From Bacteroidota bacterium (GTDB taxonomy: Bacteria > Bacteroidota > Bacteroidia > Chitinophagales > Chitinophagaceae), in NCBI GenBank assembly GCA_030706605.1, contig JAUZOE010000005.1:124001-188000 (forward strand): DNA of 64,000 nt, in the 5' to 3' direction. Shown here piece after piece: positions 9,172-17,225 of this stretch; the first letter of the stretch is position 1; each line of letters starts with the position of its first letter. The position numbers and the translations under genes were made by a program. The notes under the pieces were generated by a model. It searched no databases. It worked only from the letters and a program-made list of their open reading frames with translations, and was not told the DNA's origin.

Positions 9172-10152
9172 ATGGAATATTTAAGATTTGGTAATACGGG
9201 CATGAAAGTTTCTCCAATATGCCTGGGCACCATGACTTATGGAAAGCCTACAGACAGGTGGCCCTGGGCTTTAGACGAAGAACAAAGCCGGCCATTTATT
9301 AAAAAAGCACTGGAACTGGGTATTAATTTTTTTGATACAGCAGACATGTACTCCTACGGAGCCAGCGAAGAAGTGCTGGGCCGTGCATTAAAAGATTTTG
9401 CAAGCCGGGATGAAGTGGTTCTTGCTACCAAAGTATTCAATCCTATGGGACCCGGCCCAAACGATAAAGGGCTTTCCCGCAAGCATATTATGAGTGCGAT
9501 CAATGCCAGCCTGCGAAGGTTGGGGACAGATTACGTAGACCTATATCAAATTCATCGATGGGACTATGATACACCTGTTGAAGAAACCATGGAAGCATTG
9601 CACGATGTAGTGAAAGCAGGCAAGGCAAGGTATATCGGGGCATCGTCTATGTATAGCTGGCAGTTTGCCCAGGCTCAATATACCGCTGACCTGCATGGCT
9701 GGACAAGATTTGTTTCTATGCAGCCTCATTATAATCTCGTTTACCGGGAAGAAGAACGCGAAATGATCCCGTTTTGTGTAGATCAGAAAATTGCCGTAAT
9801 ACCCTGGTCGCCTTTGGCACGCGGACTTCTTACAGGCAAAAGAACCAAAGAAAGAAATGAAACTTTACGTGCCCAAACAGACCAGTTTGGCAAGTTACTC
9901 TACGGGCAGGACGCCGACTTTGAAATTGTAAACAGGGTTTCAGAAATTGCCACTTCAAGAGGGATACCTAATGCACAGGTTGCCCTCGCGTGGGTATTGA
10001 GTAAGCCTTTTATAACTGCGCCAATAGTAGGCGCCAGCAAGCCGGGACATTTGGAAGATGCCGAAGCTGCCTTATCAGTTCAATTATCGGAAGAAGAAAT
10101 TACCAAACTCGAAGAGCTTTACCAGCCGCACCCGGTACTTGGATTTCAGTAA
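9172..10152 (+). CDS. Aldo/keto reductase
   Basis: The protein has 326 residues from ATG 9172 (MEYLRFGNTGMKVS), the normal family start; the frame continues back to a TTG at 9115 but those residues have no family counterpart. The (beta/alpha)8 AKR tetrad is visible: D55 in FFDTAD, Y60, K87 in LATK, H128 in YQIHRWD. The C-terminal NADPH-binding block GASKPGHLEDAE is intact. It is a cytosolic NAD(P)H-dependent carbonyl reductase of unknown substrate. The next gene on the same strand is 114 bases away. Confidence 0.88.
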   Translation: MEYLRFGNTGMKVSPICLGTMTYGKPTDRWPWALDEEQSRPFIKKALELGINFFDTADMYSYGASEEVLGRALKDFASRDEVVLATKVFNPMGPGPNDKGLSRKHIMSAINASLRRLGTDYVDLYQIHRWDYDTPVEETMEALHDVVKAGKARYIGASSMYSWQFAQAQYTADLHGWTRFVSMQPHYNLVYREEEREMIPFCVDQKIAVIPWSPLARGLLTGKRTKERNETLRAQTDQFGKLLYGQDADFEIVNRVSEIATSRGIPNAQVALAWVLSKPFITAPIVGASKPGHLEDAEAALSVQLSEEEITKLEELYQPHPVLGFQ

Positions 10153-10266
10153 GAAAGCTCTTTAATGTTTCGTCATTCAGAAATCCATGTAAGCAGTTAT
10201 TTGCGTTTATAGATAACAGTAAAAGTGCCGGAAATAATTAACAGGAAAATTTTAAACAATAATAAA

Positions 10267-10491
10267 ATGAGTGCAGAAAAGAAAATAGAATATTCAAACG
10301 GAGAAATGACCATCATTTGGCAACCCGGATTGTGCCAGCATTCTGGTGTTTGTGTACGCACATTGCCCGCTGTCTACAACCCTAAGGAACGCCCGTGGAT
10401 TAAGATCAATAATGCCGCAACGACAGATTTAATAAACCAAGTAAAAAAGTGCCCTTCCGGTGCGCTGAGTTATCGACTAAATAAAGAATAA
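10267..10491 (+). CDS. Small (4Fe-4S) mono-cluster protein, Fer4_19/YjdI type
   Basis: The protein has 74 residues from ATG 10267; an upstream GTG frame at 10225 adds only unconserved sequence. Cysteines sit at C23 and C29 (GLCQHSGVC) and C62 (KKCPSGAL), the pattern of the divergent 4Fe-4S mono-cluster family, with H25 between the first two. Members are small soluble electron carriers or cluster proteins of unsettled function. It could be co-transcribed with the aldo/keto reductase upstream. Confidence 0.8.
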   Translation: MSAEKKIEYSNGEMTIIWQPGLCQHSGVCVRTLPAVYNPKERPWIKINNAATTDLINQVKKCPSGALSYRLNKE

Positions 10492-10545
10492 AAAAATCAA
10501 TAATTTTTTTATTCTTTCCTTTTAAAAGTATAAATTAAATATATT

Positions 10546-12237
10546 ATGCCCAACACTGACGACAATTCAATTTCACGACGAAAATTGCTTAGCTACCTGA
10601 CCACAGCTTCCATTGCTACAACCGGTTTATTGGCATCACCGGCAAAAGTCTTCGCAGGAAATAGTGACTTTGAAATACCTCCCCAGGATAAAAATTCGGG
10701 AACGAAGGTATTTAACATCCGCGATTTTGGAGCTGTAGGCGATGGTAAAACGCTGGATACATTGGCATTACAAAAAGCTATCGATGCCTGTACTAACGAT
10801 AAAGGAGGTATTGTATTGGTGCCAGCCGGTGTTTTTGTAATCGGCACAGTACAACTAAAAAGCAATGTTACCCTGCACATTGCTGCGATGGGCGTATTAT
10901 TAGGTACCGATGATGGCAAACAATATTATGCAGATAATACTATACCGCTCACCGGAGACACTACTTTAGATGATGGTAATGTAGGGTTGATATATGCTGT
11001 TGGGGCAGAGAATTTCAGTATCGAAGGTACCGGTACCATAGACGGGAACGGGGCGCGGTTTAGAAGTCCTGCAAAAGGAGTTCCGTCACCAGCGGGCATT
11101 AGCGATGAGCAACGTCCTTATCATCTTTTATTCTACCAGTGTAAAAATATTGCTGTCAACGGTATTTTTTTGAAAGACTGTGCCTATCATTCTCTCAGAG
11201 TGGTGCAGTGTGAGTATGCGAGGTTTGAAGGATTACATATTCATAGCCGTGTTATTCACAATAACGATGGGTTTCATTTTATCAGCAGCAGATATGTACA
11301 TGTAAGTAAATGCGATGTGCAGGTTGAGGACGACGCCTGTGCGTTGTTTGGCAGTTGCCAGTTTATTACGGTAAGTGATTGTTCTTTCAGCACCCGTTGG
11401 TCCATATTTCGCTTCGGCGGCGGCATTGCAGAAAATATAACGGTATCTGATTGTATCATATACGATACGTATGGATGTCCTGTAAAAATGCTGTGCGGGA
11501 GAGGTTCCCGTTTTGAAAACATTTTATTCTCCAATATTATTATGAAAAATGTTACCGGACCGATTTCTATTGGACTGACCACCGGACATGACGGTACTGA
11601 AGCGTTGGCTGATGTGCCCGGAATTGTACGTAACATTTCCTTTAACAATATAAGAGCTACTGTGGTAAAGCCGGTTACACCACCCTATGCGGAAGGAAAT
11701 GATTTCCACCCGGCTGAATTTTTTTCGTGTATAACACTGGATGCAATAGATGATGTATATCTTGAAAATATTTCTTTAAGTGATGTGCATGTTACTTTCC
11801 CAGGGGGCGGCACCGCAGAACAGGGTGCCTTACGTGATGTGCCCCAGGTGGCCGGAGAATATTTTGAAATGGGCGTTCCACCTTCGTATGCACTCTATGC
11901 AAGGAATGTAAAAGGCTTAACCCTTCAAAATGTCCGGTTTGAAAAAACAACCGCCGATGCAAGACCGGCAATCATATTCGATCATGTGGAAGATGCTTCA
12001 GTAAATGGTTTAAGTGTGCAGGGGGAAAAGACTGCTGAGTCAGTTGTACGATTTATCGACAGCAAATTTATTCTCCTTAATGCAGTAAGAAGCCTGACAG
12101 AGTCCTCTGTGTTTATGCAGGTGGAAGGGGCTGCATGTAACGATATCTCTATGTATGCAAGTGATATATCTAAATCAATAAAGCCCCTGAAGTTTAGTAA
12201 TGGGGCAAGCAACCGGTCGGTGAAGATGAACATTTGA
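10546..12237 (+). CDS. GH28-like right-handed beta-helix protein with Tat signal
   Basis: The protein has 563 residues. The N-terminus has a twin-arginine signal (SRRKLLSYL at 10-18, then a hydrophobic stretch ending near AKVFAG). The opening FNIRDFGAVGDGKTLDT is typical of pectin-lyase-fold GH28/PL9-like proteins. Of the GH28 active-site motifs, NDG (240-242) and EDD (261-263) are visible. The usual G-H-G block is replaced by sequence around STRWSIFRFGGG, and the R-I-K block by PVKMLCGRG. It is therefore probably a beta-helix glycosidase or lyase of unknown specificity rather than a plain polygalacturonase. Tat export suggests folding before secretion. Confidence 0.75.
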   Translation: MPNTDDNSISRRKLLSYLTTASIATTGLLASPAKVFAGNSDFEIPPQDKNSGTKVFNIRDFGAVGDGKTLDTLALQKAIDACTNDKGGIVLVPAGVFVIGTVQLKSNVTLHIAAMGVLLGTDDGKQYYADNTIPLTGDTTLDDGNVGLIYAVGAENFSIEGTGTIDGNGARFRSPAKGVPSPAGISDEQRPYHLLFYQCKNIAVNGIFLKDCAYHSLRVVQCEYARFEGLHIHSRVIHNNDGFHFISSRYVHVSKCDVQVEDDACALFGSCQFITVSDCSFSTRWSIFRFGGGIAENITVSDCIIYDTYGCPVKMLCGRGSRFENILFSNIIMKNVTGPISIGLTTGHDGTEALADVPGIVRNISFNNIRATVVKPVTPPYAEGNDFHPAEFFSCITLDAIDDVYLENISLSDVHVTFPGGGTAEQGALRDVPQVAGEYFEMGVPPSYALYARNVKGLTLQNVRFEKTTADARPAIIFDHVEDASVNGLSVQGEKTAESVVRFIDSKFILLNAVRSLTESSVFMQVEGAACNDISMYASDISKSIKPLKFSNGASNRSVKMNI

Positions 12238-12314
12238 TTTTTTTAGCCTTTGGTCTTCTTCTGCCCTTACTGGTGTTTCCAAAAACGCTTTCACACAGCA
12301 TAAAGGCATACTCC

Positions 12315-12492
12315 GCCGTTGGTTCGGTGTTAGTGCTGCAGGCTTTGTAGCTTAGCAATCACCAAGAACTCTTAAGGAGTTATGAACTAAACAAAATCTA
12401 AACTTACATTACTTTAAATACCTTAGCAGGAATAAAATTTCTTTATTATTACAGAGCTGCAAAGCCTTCTGCACGAACACAACATCGGCGGC
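12315..12492. repeat. Imperfect inverted repeat with 38-base arms
   Basis: Arm 12315-12352 and the reverse complement of arm 12455-12492 match at 28 of 38 positions without gaps; the best block is AGGCTTTG. The loop is 102 bases. Its position beside a lone AT-rich gene parallels the repeat at 5222-5334, though the sequences differ. It may be a mobile-cassette border or the remnant of a miniature element. Confidence 0.5.
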
Positions 12493-12608
12493 ATCTATTT
12501 TGTCTTTGTAATGCTTTAAATTTGGAAGAGAAGGAAGATCAACTGGGGCTAAATATTTTTTTTGTGATATTCAATATTTTGGTATAACCAAAAATAAATC
12601 TGGTAACA

Positions 12609-12616
12609 TATCTTTG
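12609..12616 (+). promoter_or_regulatory. -7 box of the SGNH hydrolase gene
   Basis: TATCTTTG is an exact TAnnTTTG match ending 8 bases before the ATG at 12625, which would give a transcript with almost no leader. Confidence 0.45.
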
Positions 12617-12624
12617 CGAGTATT

Positions 12625-13383
12625 ATGAGAGGTAAAAATGCACTTATACTAATATGCATAGTTTCTGTTTTCGCATTAATTGTTTTATTGTTTTATGTTA
12701 AACGGTTACGGTTTCAAAATAATTTAAAAGAACGTAGGTTAATTGAGTTATCAGTTAAGCCGCCTCATATTTCTCCCCCTTGCACTTATCAACTGAATTT
12801 ATTTGATTTTCATTATAAAAAGGAAACTGGTAACCCCAATATAATTATGTTGGGCAATTCATTAATAAGGCATGGTAAATGGGATAGTTTGCTTTCAAGA
12901 AAAGACGTTATTAATAGGGGAATTTCTGGAGATAGATTAAAGTGTATCTGCGAAAGACTTTCATATTTGGACGGGTACAATCCAAAGATATGTTTTATCG
13001 AAGGAGGAATAAATGACCTGCCAGGATCAAACCCTGATAGTTTATTTGAAGATTATAAGCAGATAGTATCTTATTTCAAGAAAAGAAAAATCATTCCGAT
13101 AATTAATCTCGTATTATTTATTAACCCAAGAGCCGGATTAAAATGGGATATTAGAAAGAACTATATTTCCATTAATAAGCAAGTCGCCTATCTAGACGAA
13201 AGGCTAATAGTTTATTCAAGCAGCGAACATATTACTTATATAGACCTTAATAAAAAACTGTGCCATGATAATGTACTGATGGATAAATATACTACAGATG
13301 GTGTCCATTTAACAAGTGAGGGTTATAGAATTTGGTCAGACGAAATAAAGAATATTTTGAAAAAATACAATATTAGAAGATAG
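12625..13383 (+). CDS. Membrane-anchored SGNH/GDSL-family hydrolase
   Basis: The protein has 252 residues. One N-terminal transmembrane helix (about 6-24) is followed by an SGNH fold: block I GNS with S79 in IIMLGNSL, block II NRGISGD (G102), block III GGIND (N130), and block V DGVH (D225, H228). Such enzymes are esterases acting on acetyl or lipid esters; the substrate is unknown. The anchor would place the active domain outside the membrane. The gene is rich in Lys, Ile and Asn codons and sits alone between repeat structures, which suggests acquisition. It is not closely similar to the secreted SGNH protein at 62700-63410. Confidence 0.8.
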   Translation: MRGKNALILICIVSVFALIVLLFYVKRLRFQNNLKERRLIELSVKPPHISPPCTYQLNLFDFHYKKETGNPNIIMLGNSLIRHGKWDSLLSRKDVINRGISGDRLKCICERLSYLDGYNPKICFIEGGINDLPGSNPDSLFEDYKQIVSYFKKRKIIPIINLVLFINPRAGLKWDIRKNYISINKQVAYLDERLIVYSSSEHITYIDLNKKLCHDNVLMDKYTTDGVHLTSEGYRIWSDEIKNILKKYNIRR

Positions 13384-13562
13384 GGGTTTAGTACAGACAT
13401 GGGCTATTTTATTTCCTATTCTTTTTGGCGGTGGGCTCCGCTATCGCTAGTTTGTCTCCAACCGAAAGTTGTGCTATCCTGAGTTTGTTAACTCAGAACT
13501 TATAAACATTAAATCTATAACAGAAATCCCATATTTAATAATCCGTATTTTATGACATACAT

Positions 13563-13586
13563 GTCCTTAGTTACAAATCTAAGGAC
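13563..13586. repeat. Perfect 8-bp hairpin
   Basis: GTCCTTAG and CTAAGGAC flank the 8-base loop TTACAAAT. No T-run follows, so it is not an ordinary terminator. Confidence 0.4.
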
Positions 13587-13699
13587 AGCGGCTCGTAATT
13601 ATTTAATCATTGTAGAGCGGAGGCAGTAAGAGTACTTAATTATTAAATGTCCCATCTTAGCGCAAGAAAACCTCTCTTCGTCAAACTGAAAAAAGTAAC

Positions 13700-13750
13700 G
13701 TTGGCGCAGGTTTGGTAGCTGAGTTAAGTGCGTTGGCGATACCTGTGCCA
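13700..13750. repeat. GTTGGCG-containing hairpin, possible recombination site
   Basis: TGGCGCAGGT (13702-13711) pairs with ACCTGTGCCA (13741-13750) at 9 of 10 positions around a 29-base loop. GTTGGCG occurs at 13700-13706 and again at 13732-13738. The second copy continues as GTTGGCGATACCTGTGCC, closely matching 5256-5272 in the repeat next to the nuclease-helicase. Confidence 0.45.
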
Positions 13751-13915
13751 TAATATTAAAACTGTAGCCATTATAACTAAGTCACCTTCTATTCACATGG
13801 TAGCGCGAGCATATGAAAAAGTGTTGCCCCTACCCGATAGTTCTAATATTTGTAAATCTCCTAAGGGGATATTCAGAGTTATAAAACCGGCACACATAAA
13901 CCATAAAACGTCTAT

Positions 13916-14157
13916 TGTATATCTATATAATTACGATTTTATACCCATCCAAAGACCATTGTATACCCATAGAATAACGATTGTATACCCTTACAAAGCC
14001 TATTATATACCCATAGAATGATGATTGTATACCCTTGCAAAGCCCATTGTATAACAATAGAATGATGATTGTATACCCTTACAAAGCCCATTATATAACA
14101 ATAGAATGATGATTGTATACCCATACAAAGACCATTGTATACCCTTATTTTGGCCAT
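13916..14157. repeat. Phased 22-bp tandem repeat array, 11 units
   Basis: Eleven contiguous units of exactly 22 bp with no indels start at 13916, 13938, 13960 and so on to 14136. Most begin TGTATACCC or a close variant and so carry the palindrome GTATAC or its decay products. Two unit types alternate in the middle: one continues TTACAAAGCCCAT, the other ATAGAATGATGAT, giving a 44-bp higher-order period. A more degenerate unit may precede at 13894-13915. Since 22 is not a multiple of 3, translations shift frame and no protein repeat is implied. The spacing is close to two helical turns, so all cores would face one side of the DNA. There is no repeat/spacer division as in CRISPR. Confidence 0.9.
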
Positions 14158-14426
14158 TTCGATGGCAACATGCCCGGCAGCAGGCATCATTTATAGGTCT
14201 TTCAGGGGACGAAATGTGGATAAATACTGTTTATATGATGCACTTTATACATTTTTTTTCTAAACCACCATGCCTTGTAATGCCCTGTTTACAGGCATGT
14301 AGCCCCGCAACGAAAAAGTGACTACTTTATCACATCCCATTTATGGGACTTGACGGGTATTGAATAATATTGGTACTTAGCATTCTAATTTACCAGTGAA
14401 TGAAATTCTAAAATCAAAAATCCAAC

Positions 14427-15056
14427 ATGATGAAAAAGCATCTGAGACAAGCAGTAAAAAACTTTAAAAGGTTGCCTGATTCCAAACTCCTGGTCTTTGG
14501 CCAAAATGTAACCGTATCTATGGCTATTGCTGTTAACTCCTTTCCCAACCCCATTCCTGCACTTGCCGACATTAATGCGGTGTTGATTGAGTACACCAGC
14601 CTGCTGCAATTGGCTACCTCCCGCAACAGGGTGCAGATAGCGCTGAAAAACCAGTGCAGGCAAACCCTAATAGGCATGCTTTCGCTATTAGTGGACTATA
14701 CCAACCTGGTGGCACAGGGGAACCCTGCTATGTTGGCGCAAAGTGGGTTTGACCTTAGTAAAATTCCTGAACCTATATGGATAACGGAACCCACTTACCT
14801 GGCGCTGAAGGATGGAAGCAACAGTGGCGAACTTACCCTGCATTGCAAACAGGTAAGAGGCGCTTTGAGCTACCTGTTCCAGTACACCTCCGATACACAA
14901 CTGTCTGAGGAAAGCTGGGTAAGCATAGCCGCTACCACGGTATCCTATACTTTTAAGAACCTGACCAGGGGTACTACCTATTACTGCCGTGTGGTGGCCA
15001 TAGGTGCTAATAAGCAAATGGTGAACAGCATCGTGGTGAACCGTGTGTCGCAATAG
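14427..15056 (+). CDS. Fibronectin type III domain protein with an N-terminal helical domain
   Basis: The protein has 209 residues. The N-terminal half (about 1-108) is helical and conserved-looking, with a core around RQTLIGMLSLLVDYTNLV and SGFDLSKIPEP. The C-terminal half (about 113-205) is an Fn3 domain: strand patterns GELTLHCKQV, SYLFQYTSD, YTFKNLTRGTTYYCRVVAIG. There is no signal peptide or membrane helix, so it may be cytoplasmic or exported by another route. Similar two-domain proteins occur in Bacteroidota without a known role. The codons look more GC-rich than in the preceding SGNH gene. It begins 270 bases after the 22-bp array, which may be its control region or part of the same mobile unit. 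ATG 14430 is an equally possible start. Confidence 0.75.
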   Translation: MMKKHLRQAVKNFKRLPDSKLLVFGQNVTVSMAIAVNSFPNPIPALADINAVLIEYTSLLQLATSRNRVQIALKNQCRQTLIGMLSLLVDYTNLVAQGNPAMLAQSGFDLSKIPEPIWITEPTYLALKDGSNSGELTLHCKQVRGALSYLFQYTSDTQLSEESWVSIAATTVSYTFKNLTRGTTYYCRVVAIGANKQMVNSIVVNRVSQ

Positions 15057-15099
15057 AGATGGTAGATAAACCTTATAAAATATCTGGTCGGGGGATAAT

Positions 15100-15555
15100 T
15101 CATTTCGGTTCCTCCAGCCTGAAATGCGTAACATCATATCTTTCAAATTCGTCTATGTATTTCTTTTGAAAGGCTTTAATCGCTGCTAACAATTTGGGGT
15201 TATTTAGTATTTCATAACTGTCAAGGTAACCGTATTGCTCTTGAAAATCCCTGTCTGCAAGTCTATAGGGCAGATAGTCTTTTATAACCTGGCTATTATA
15301 TATTTCTACTAAAGGCTGGCATTCATCATCCACTTCCATACTGATAAAAAACATAGGCTCGGTAAGTCCTCCATGCCTGAACCCATTAGTTTCGGGCGCT
15401 TCGGCCATGCCCGTGGCACAGATGCGATTCATTATATCATCTACCATTTTCTCATTATCATAGTGACAACTAATTAAAAAGTAGCGGGCCAGGTAAAGTT
15501 GCTTTGCCAGTTCTCTGAGTTCCTCCGCTGAAAATTGAATTGTAATTTCTTTCAT
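15100..15555 (-). CDS. Hypothetical acidic cytoplasmic protein
   Basis: The protein has 151 residues from ATG 15555 (MKEITIQFSAEELRELAKQLYLARYF); the frame extends 7 codons further upstream. I do not recognise the family. It is predicted soluble, mostly helical, acidic (DDECQPLVEI, FERYDVTHFRLEEPK), with no signal peptide and no catalytic motif. It converges on the Fn3 gene with a 43-base gap. Codon pattern and length support a real gene. Confidence 0.65.
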   Translation of the reverse strand: MKEITIQFSAEELRELAKQLYLARYFLISCHYDNEKMVDDIMNRICATGMAEAPETNGFRHGGLTEPMFFISMEVDDECQPLVEIYNSQVIKDYLPYRLADRDFQEQYGYLDSYEILNNPKLLAAIKAFQKKYIDEFERYDVTHFRLEEPK

Positions 15556-15671
15556 GATTTTTAGTTTGGGATTCAAAAGTTTTATATTTATTACACGACA
15601 GGTACAACTGACCGCTTCATTCGATATATAAATCCATCTTCTGGTGGCATGTTTTAATACCCTGGGCGTAA

Positions 15672-17201
15672 CTATAACTCTTTCCTTGTTTCATTTAATA
15701 AAGTTTTCAGCTCAAGTAATTTCTTTGGAAATTTTAAGGCAAGGTTGTCTGTTTCCTGAGGATCCGTTTTCAAATTATATAATTGATCTTCTTTGCTATA
15801 ACCACTTTCAATATTCACCGCTTTCAATAGCGTAGGGCCATTGCCGGGAGTTATGTATTTCCATCCATCTTTCACAATAGCCAAAGTATTATTTCCGGAC
15901 TGTTCAATTATATAATTCCTGTTTGTATTTTGCCTTCCTGTTAAGGTTGAGAAATAATCCCGGCTATCGGTAAATTCGTTTTCCGGTAATTTTTCATCCA
16001 GCATTTTTGCAAAAGATGCCATTAAATCTATTTGAGTGAACAAGGCATTTGAAATAGTGTGAGGTTTTATTTTATTGGCCCAATACACCATCATGGGAAC
16101 ACGGGTACCTCCTTCAAGTACACTATATTTTCCGCCCCGGTAAATACCGGCAGGCTTATAATGCTCAGCCAGTGCAGTTTCAGGTGATTGATCTAAATAA
16201 CCATCGTTCAATACGGGCCCGTTATCACTACTGAAAACTATCAAAGTATTGTCCAGCATTCCGCGTTGCTTTAATGCTTCCAGAATAATCCCAACTGTGT
16301 GATCCATTTCAAGAATGGCATCTCCGCGGTATCCCAGTTTGCTTTTCCCTTTAAACATGGTAGCCGGCATACGCGGCACATGTATATCATGAATGGCATA
16401 ATAAAGAAAAAATGGTTTTTTCTCTTCACGGCTTCTGTCAATAAATTCAATGGCTTTGGTATTGAAAGTAAGTCCCAGTTCTTCGTCTGTCCATTCCGCA
16501 CGCTTACCTCCTTTCATGTAACCAATACGACCGATGCCATTCACAATATGATAATTATGCCCCTGCATTGGATCATTTTTCATTTTCAACATTTCGGGAT
16601 GTTCTTTACCCAAAAGTTCCCCTGCAAAAGGGTGTTCATAACTTACATAAATCGGGTCGGAAGTATCTAAGCCAACTACGGTTTGATTCTCCATGAAAAC
16701 CGTAGGTGTGCGATCGGCTGTTGCCGGAAAAATAAATGAATAATCAAACCCAATTTCTCTTGGGCCGGGTGATACTTCTTTGTTCCAGTCAATGGGCGAT
16801 GTATTGCCCAAACCCAAATGCCATTTACCAATCGCCCCTGTAATATAACCCGCCCGTTTAAAAACTTTAGGTAAAGTAGTGATGTCAGTCGGGATAGTTA
16901 AATTCGCATTACCCGGCAAAATGCCGGTCCCTTTTTTACGCCAGGCATACCTGCCGGAAAGAATAGAAAACCTGGATGGAGTACATGTGGAAGCGGTACA
17001 ATGTGCATCCGTAAACCGCAACCCATTTTGCGCCAGCCAATCAATATGTGGGGTAGAAATAGCCGTAGCGCCATAACAACTTAAATCCCCATATCCTAAA
17101 TCATCAGTATAAAGAATTAAAACATTGGGCCTTTGCTGAGCTTTTAAATGAGTCACCAAAAACGCACATAACAAAAAGGTACACAGGAATACTTTCTTCA
17201 T
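15672..17201 (-). CDS. Secreted formylglycine-dependent sulfatase (S1 family)
   Basis: The protein has 509 residues. The signal peptide (1-21) ends LKAQ. NVLILYTDDLGYGDLSCYG gives the metal ligands D33 and D34. The sulfatase signature is C73-T-P-S-R77 within STCTPSRFSILSGRY, so C73 would be converted to formylglycine. GKWHLG and the later SSDNGP block (Ca ligands Asp and Asn) are present. Such enzymes remove sulfate esters from glycans in the periplasm or outside the cell. It lies 24 bases downstream of a second sulfatase on the same strand, so the two are almost certainly co-transcribed. No sulfatase-maturing radical SAM enzyme is in the window. Confidence 0.93.
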   Translation of the reverse strand: MKKVFLCTFLLCAFLVTHLKAQQRPNVLILYTDDLGYGDLSCYGATAISTPHIDWLAQNGLRFTDAHCTASTCTPSRFSILSGRYAWRKKGTGILPGNANLTIPTDITTLPKVFKRAGYITGAIGKWHLGLGNTSPIDWNKEVSPGPREIGFDYSFIFPATADRTPTVFMENQTVVGLDTSDPIYVSYEHPFAGELLGKEHPEMLKMKNDPMQGHNYHIVNGIGRIGYMKGGKRAEWTDEELGLTFNTKAIEFIDRSREEKKPFFLYYAIHDIHVPRMPATMFKGKSKLGYRGDAILEMDHTVGIILEALKQRGMLDNTLIVFSSDNGPVLNDGYLDQSPETALAEHYKPAGIYRGGKYSVLEGGTRVPMMVYWANKIKPHTISNALFTQIDLMASFAKMLDEKLPENEFTDSRDYFSTLTGRQNTNRNYIIEQSGNNTLAIVKDGWKYITPGNGPTLLKAVNIESGYSKEDQLYNLKTDPQETDNLALKFPKKLLELKTLLNETRKEL

Positions 17202-17225
17202 TTTATTATAATTTTTTCATAGTAT

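Larger units (their letters stand above)
12238..12624. other. Non-coding accessory spacer holding an inverted repeat
   Basis: No reading frame is supported. The centre is taken up by the 38-base-arm inverted repeat at 12315-12492. The last 20 bases hold a candidate promoter for the SGNH gene. Confidence 0.5.
13384..14426. other. Long non-coding accessory region with hairpins and a tandem repeat array
   Basis: Over 1 kb lacks a credible gene; frames of up to 97 codons here run through repeats. It holds a perfect hairpin at 13563-13586 (GTCCTTAG, 8-base loop, CTAAGGAC), a hairpin at 13702-13750 carrying the GTTGGCG motif, and the 22-bp array at 13916-14157. The rest (14158-14426) shows nothing I recognise before the Fn3 gene. 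Confidence 0.55.

Noticed and set aside
13894-14190. CRISPR array or coding repeat
   Set aside because: The units are contiguous with no unique spacers, and the 22-base period does not keep a reading frame. The open frames across it (13728-14021 plus, 13939-14190 minus) are by-products of the repeat.
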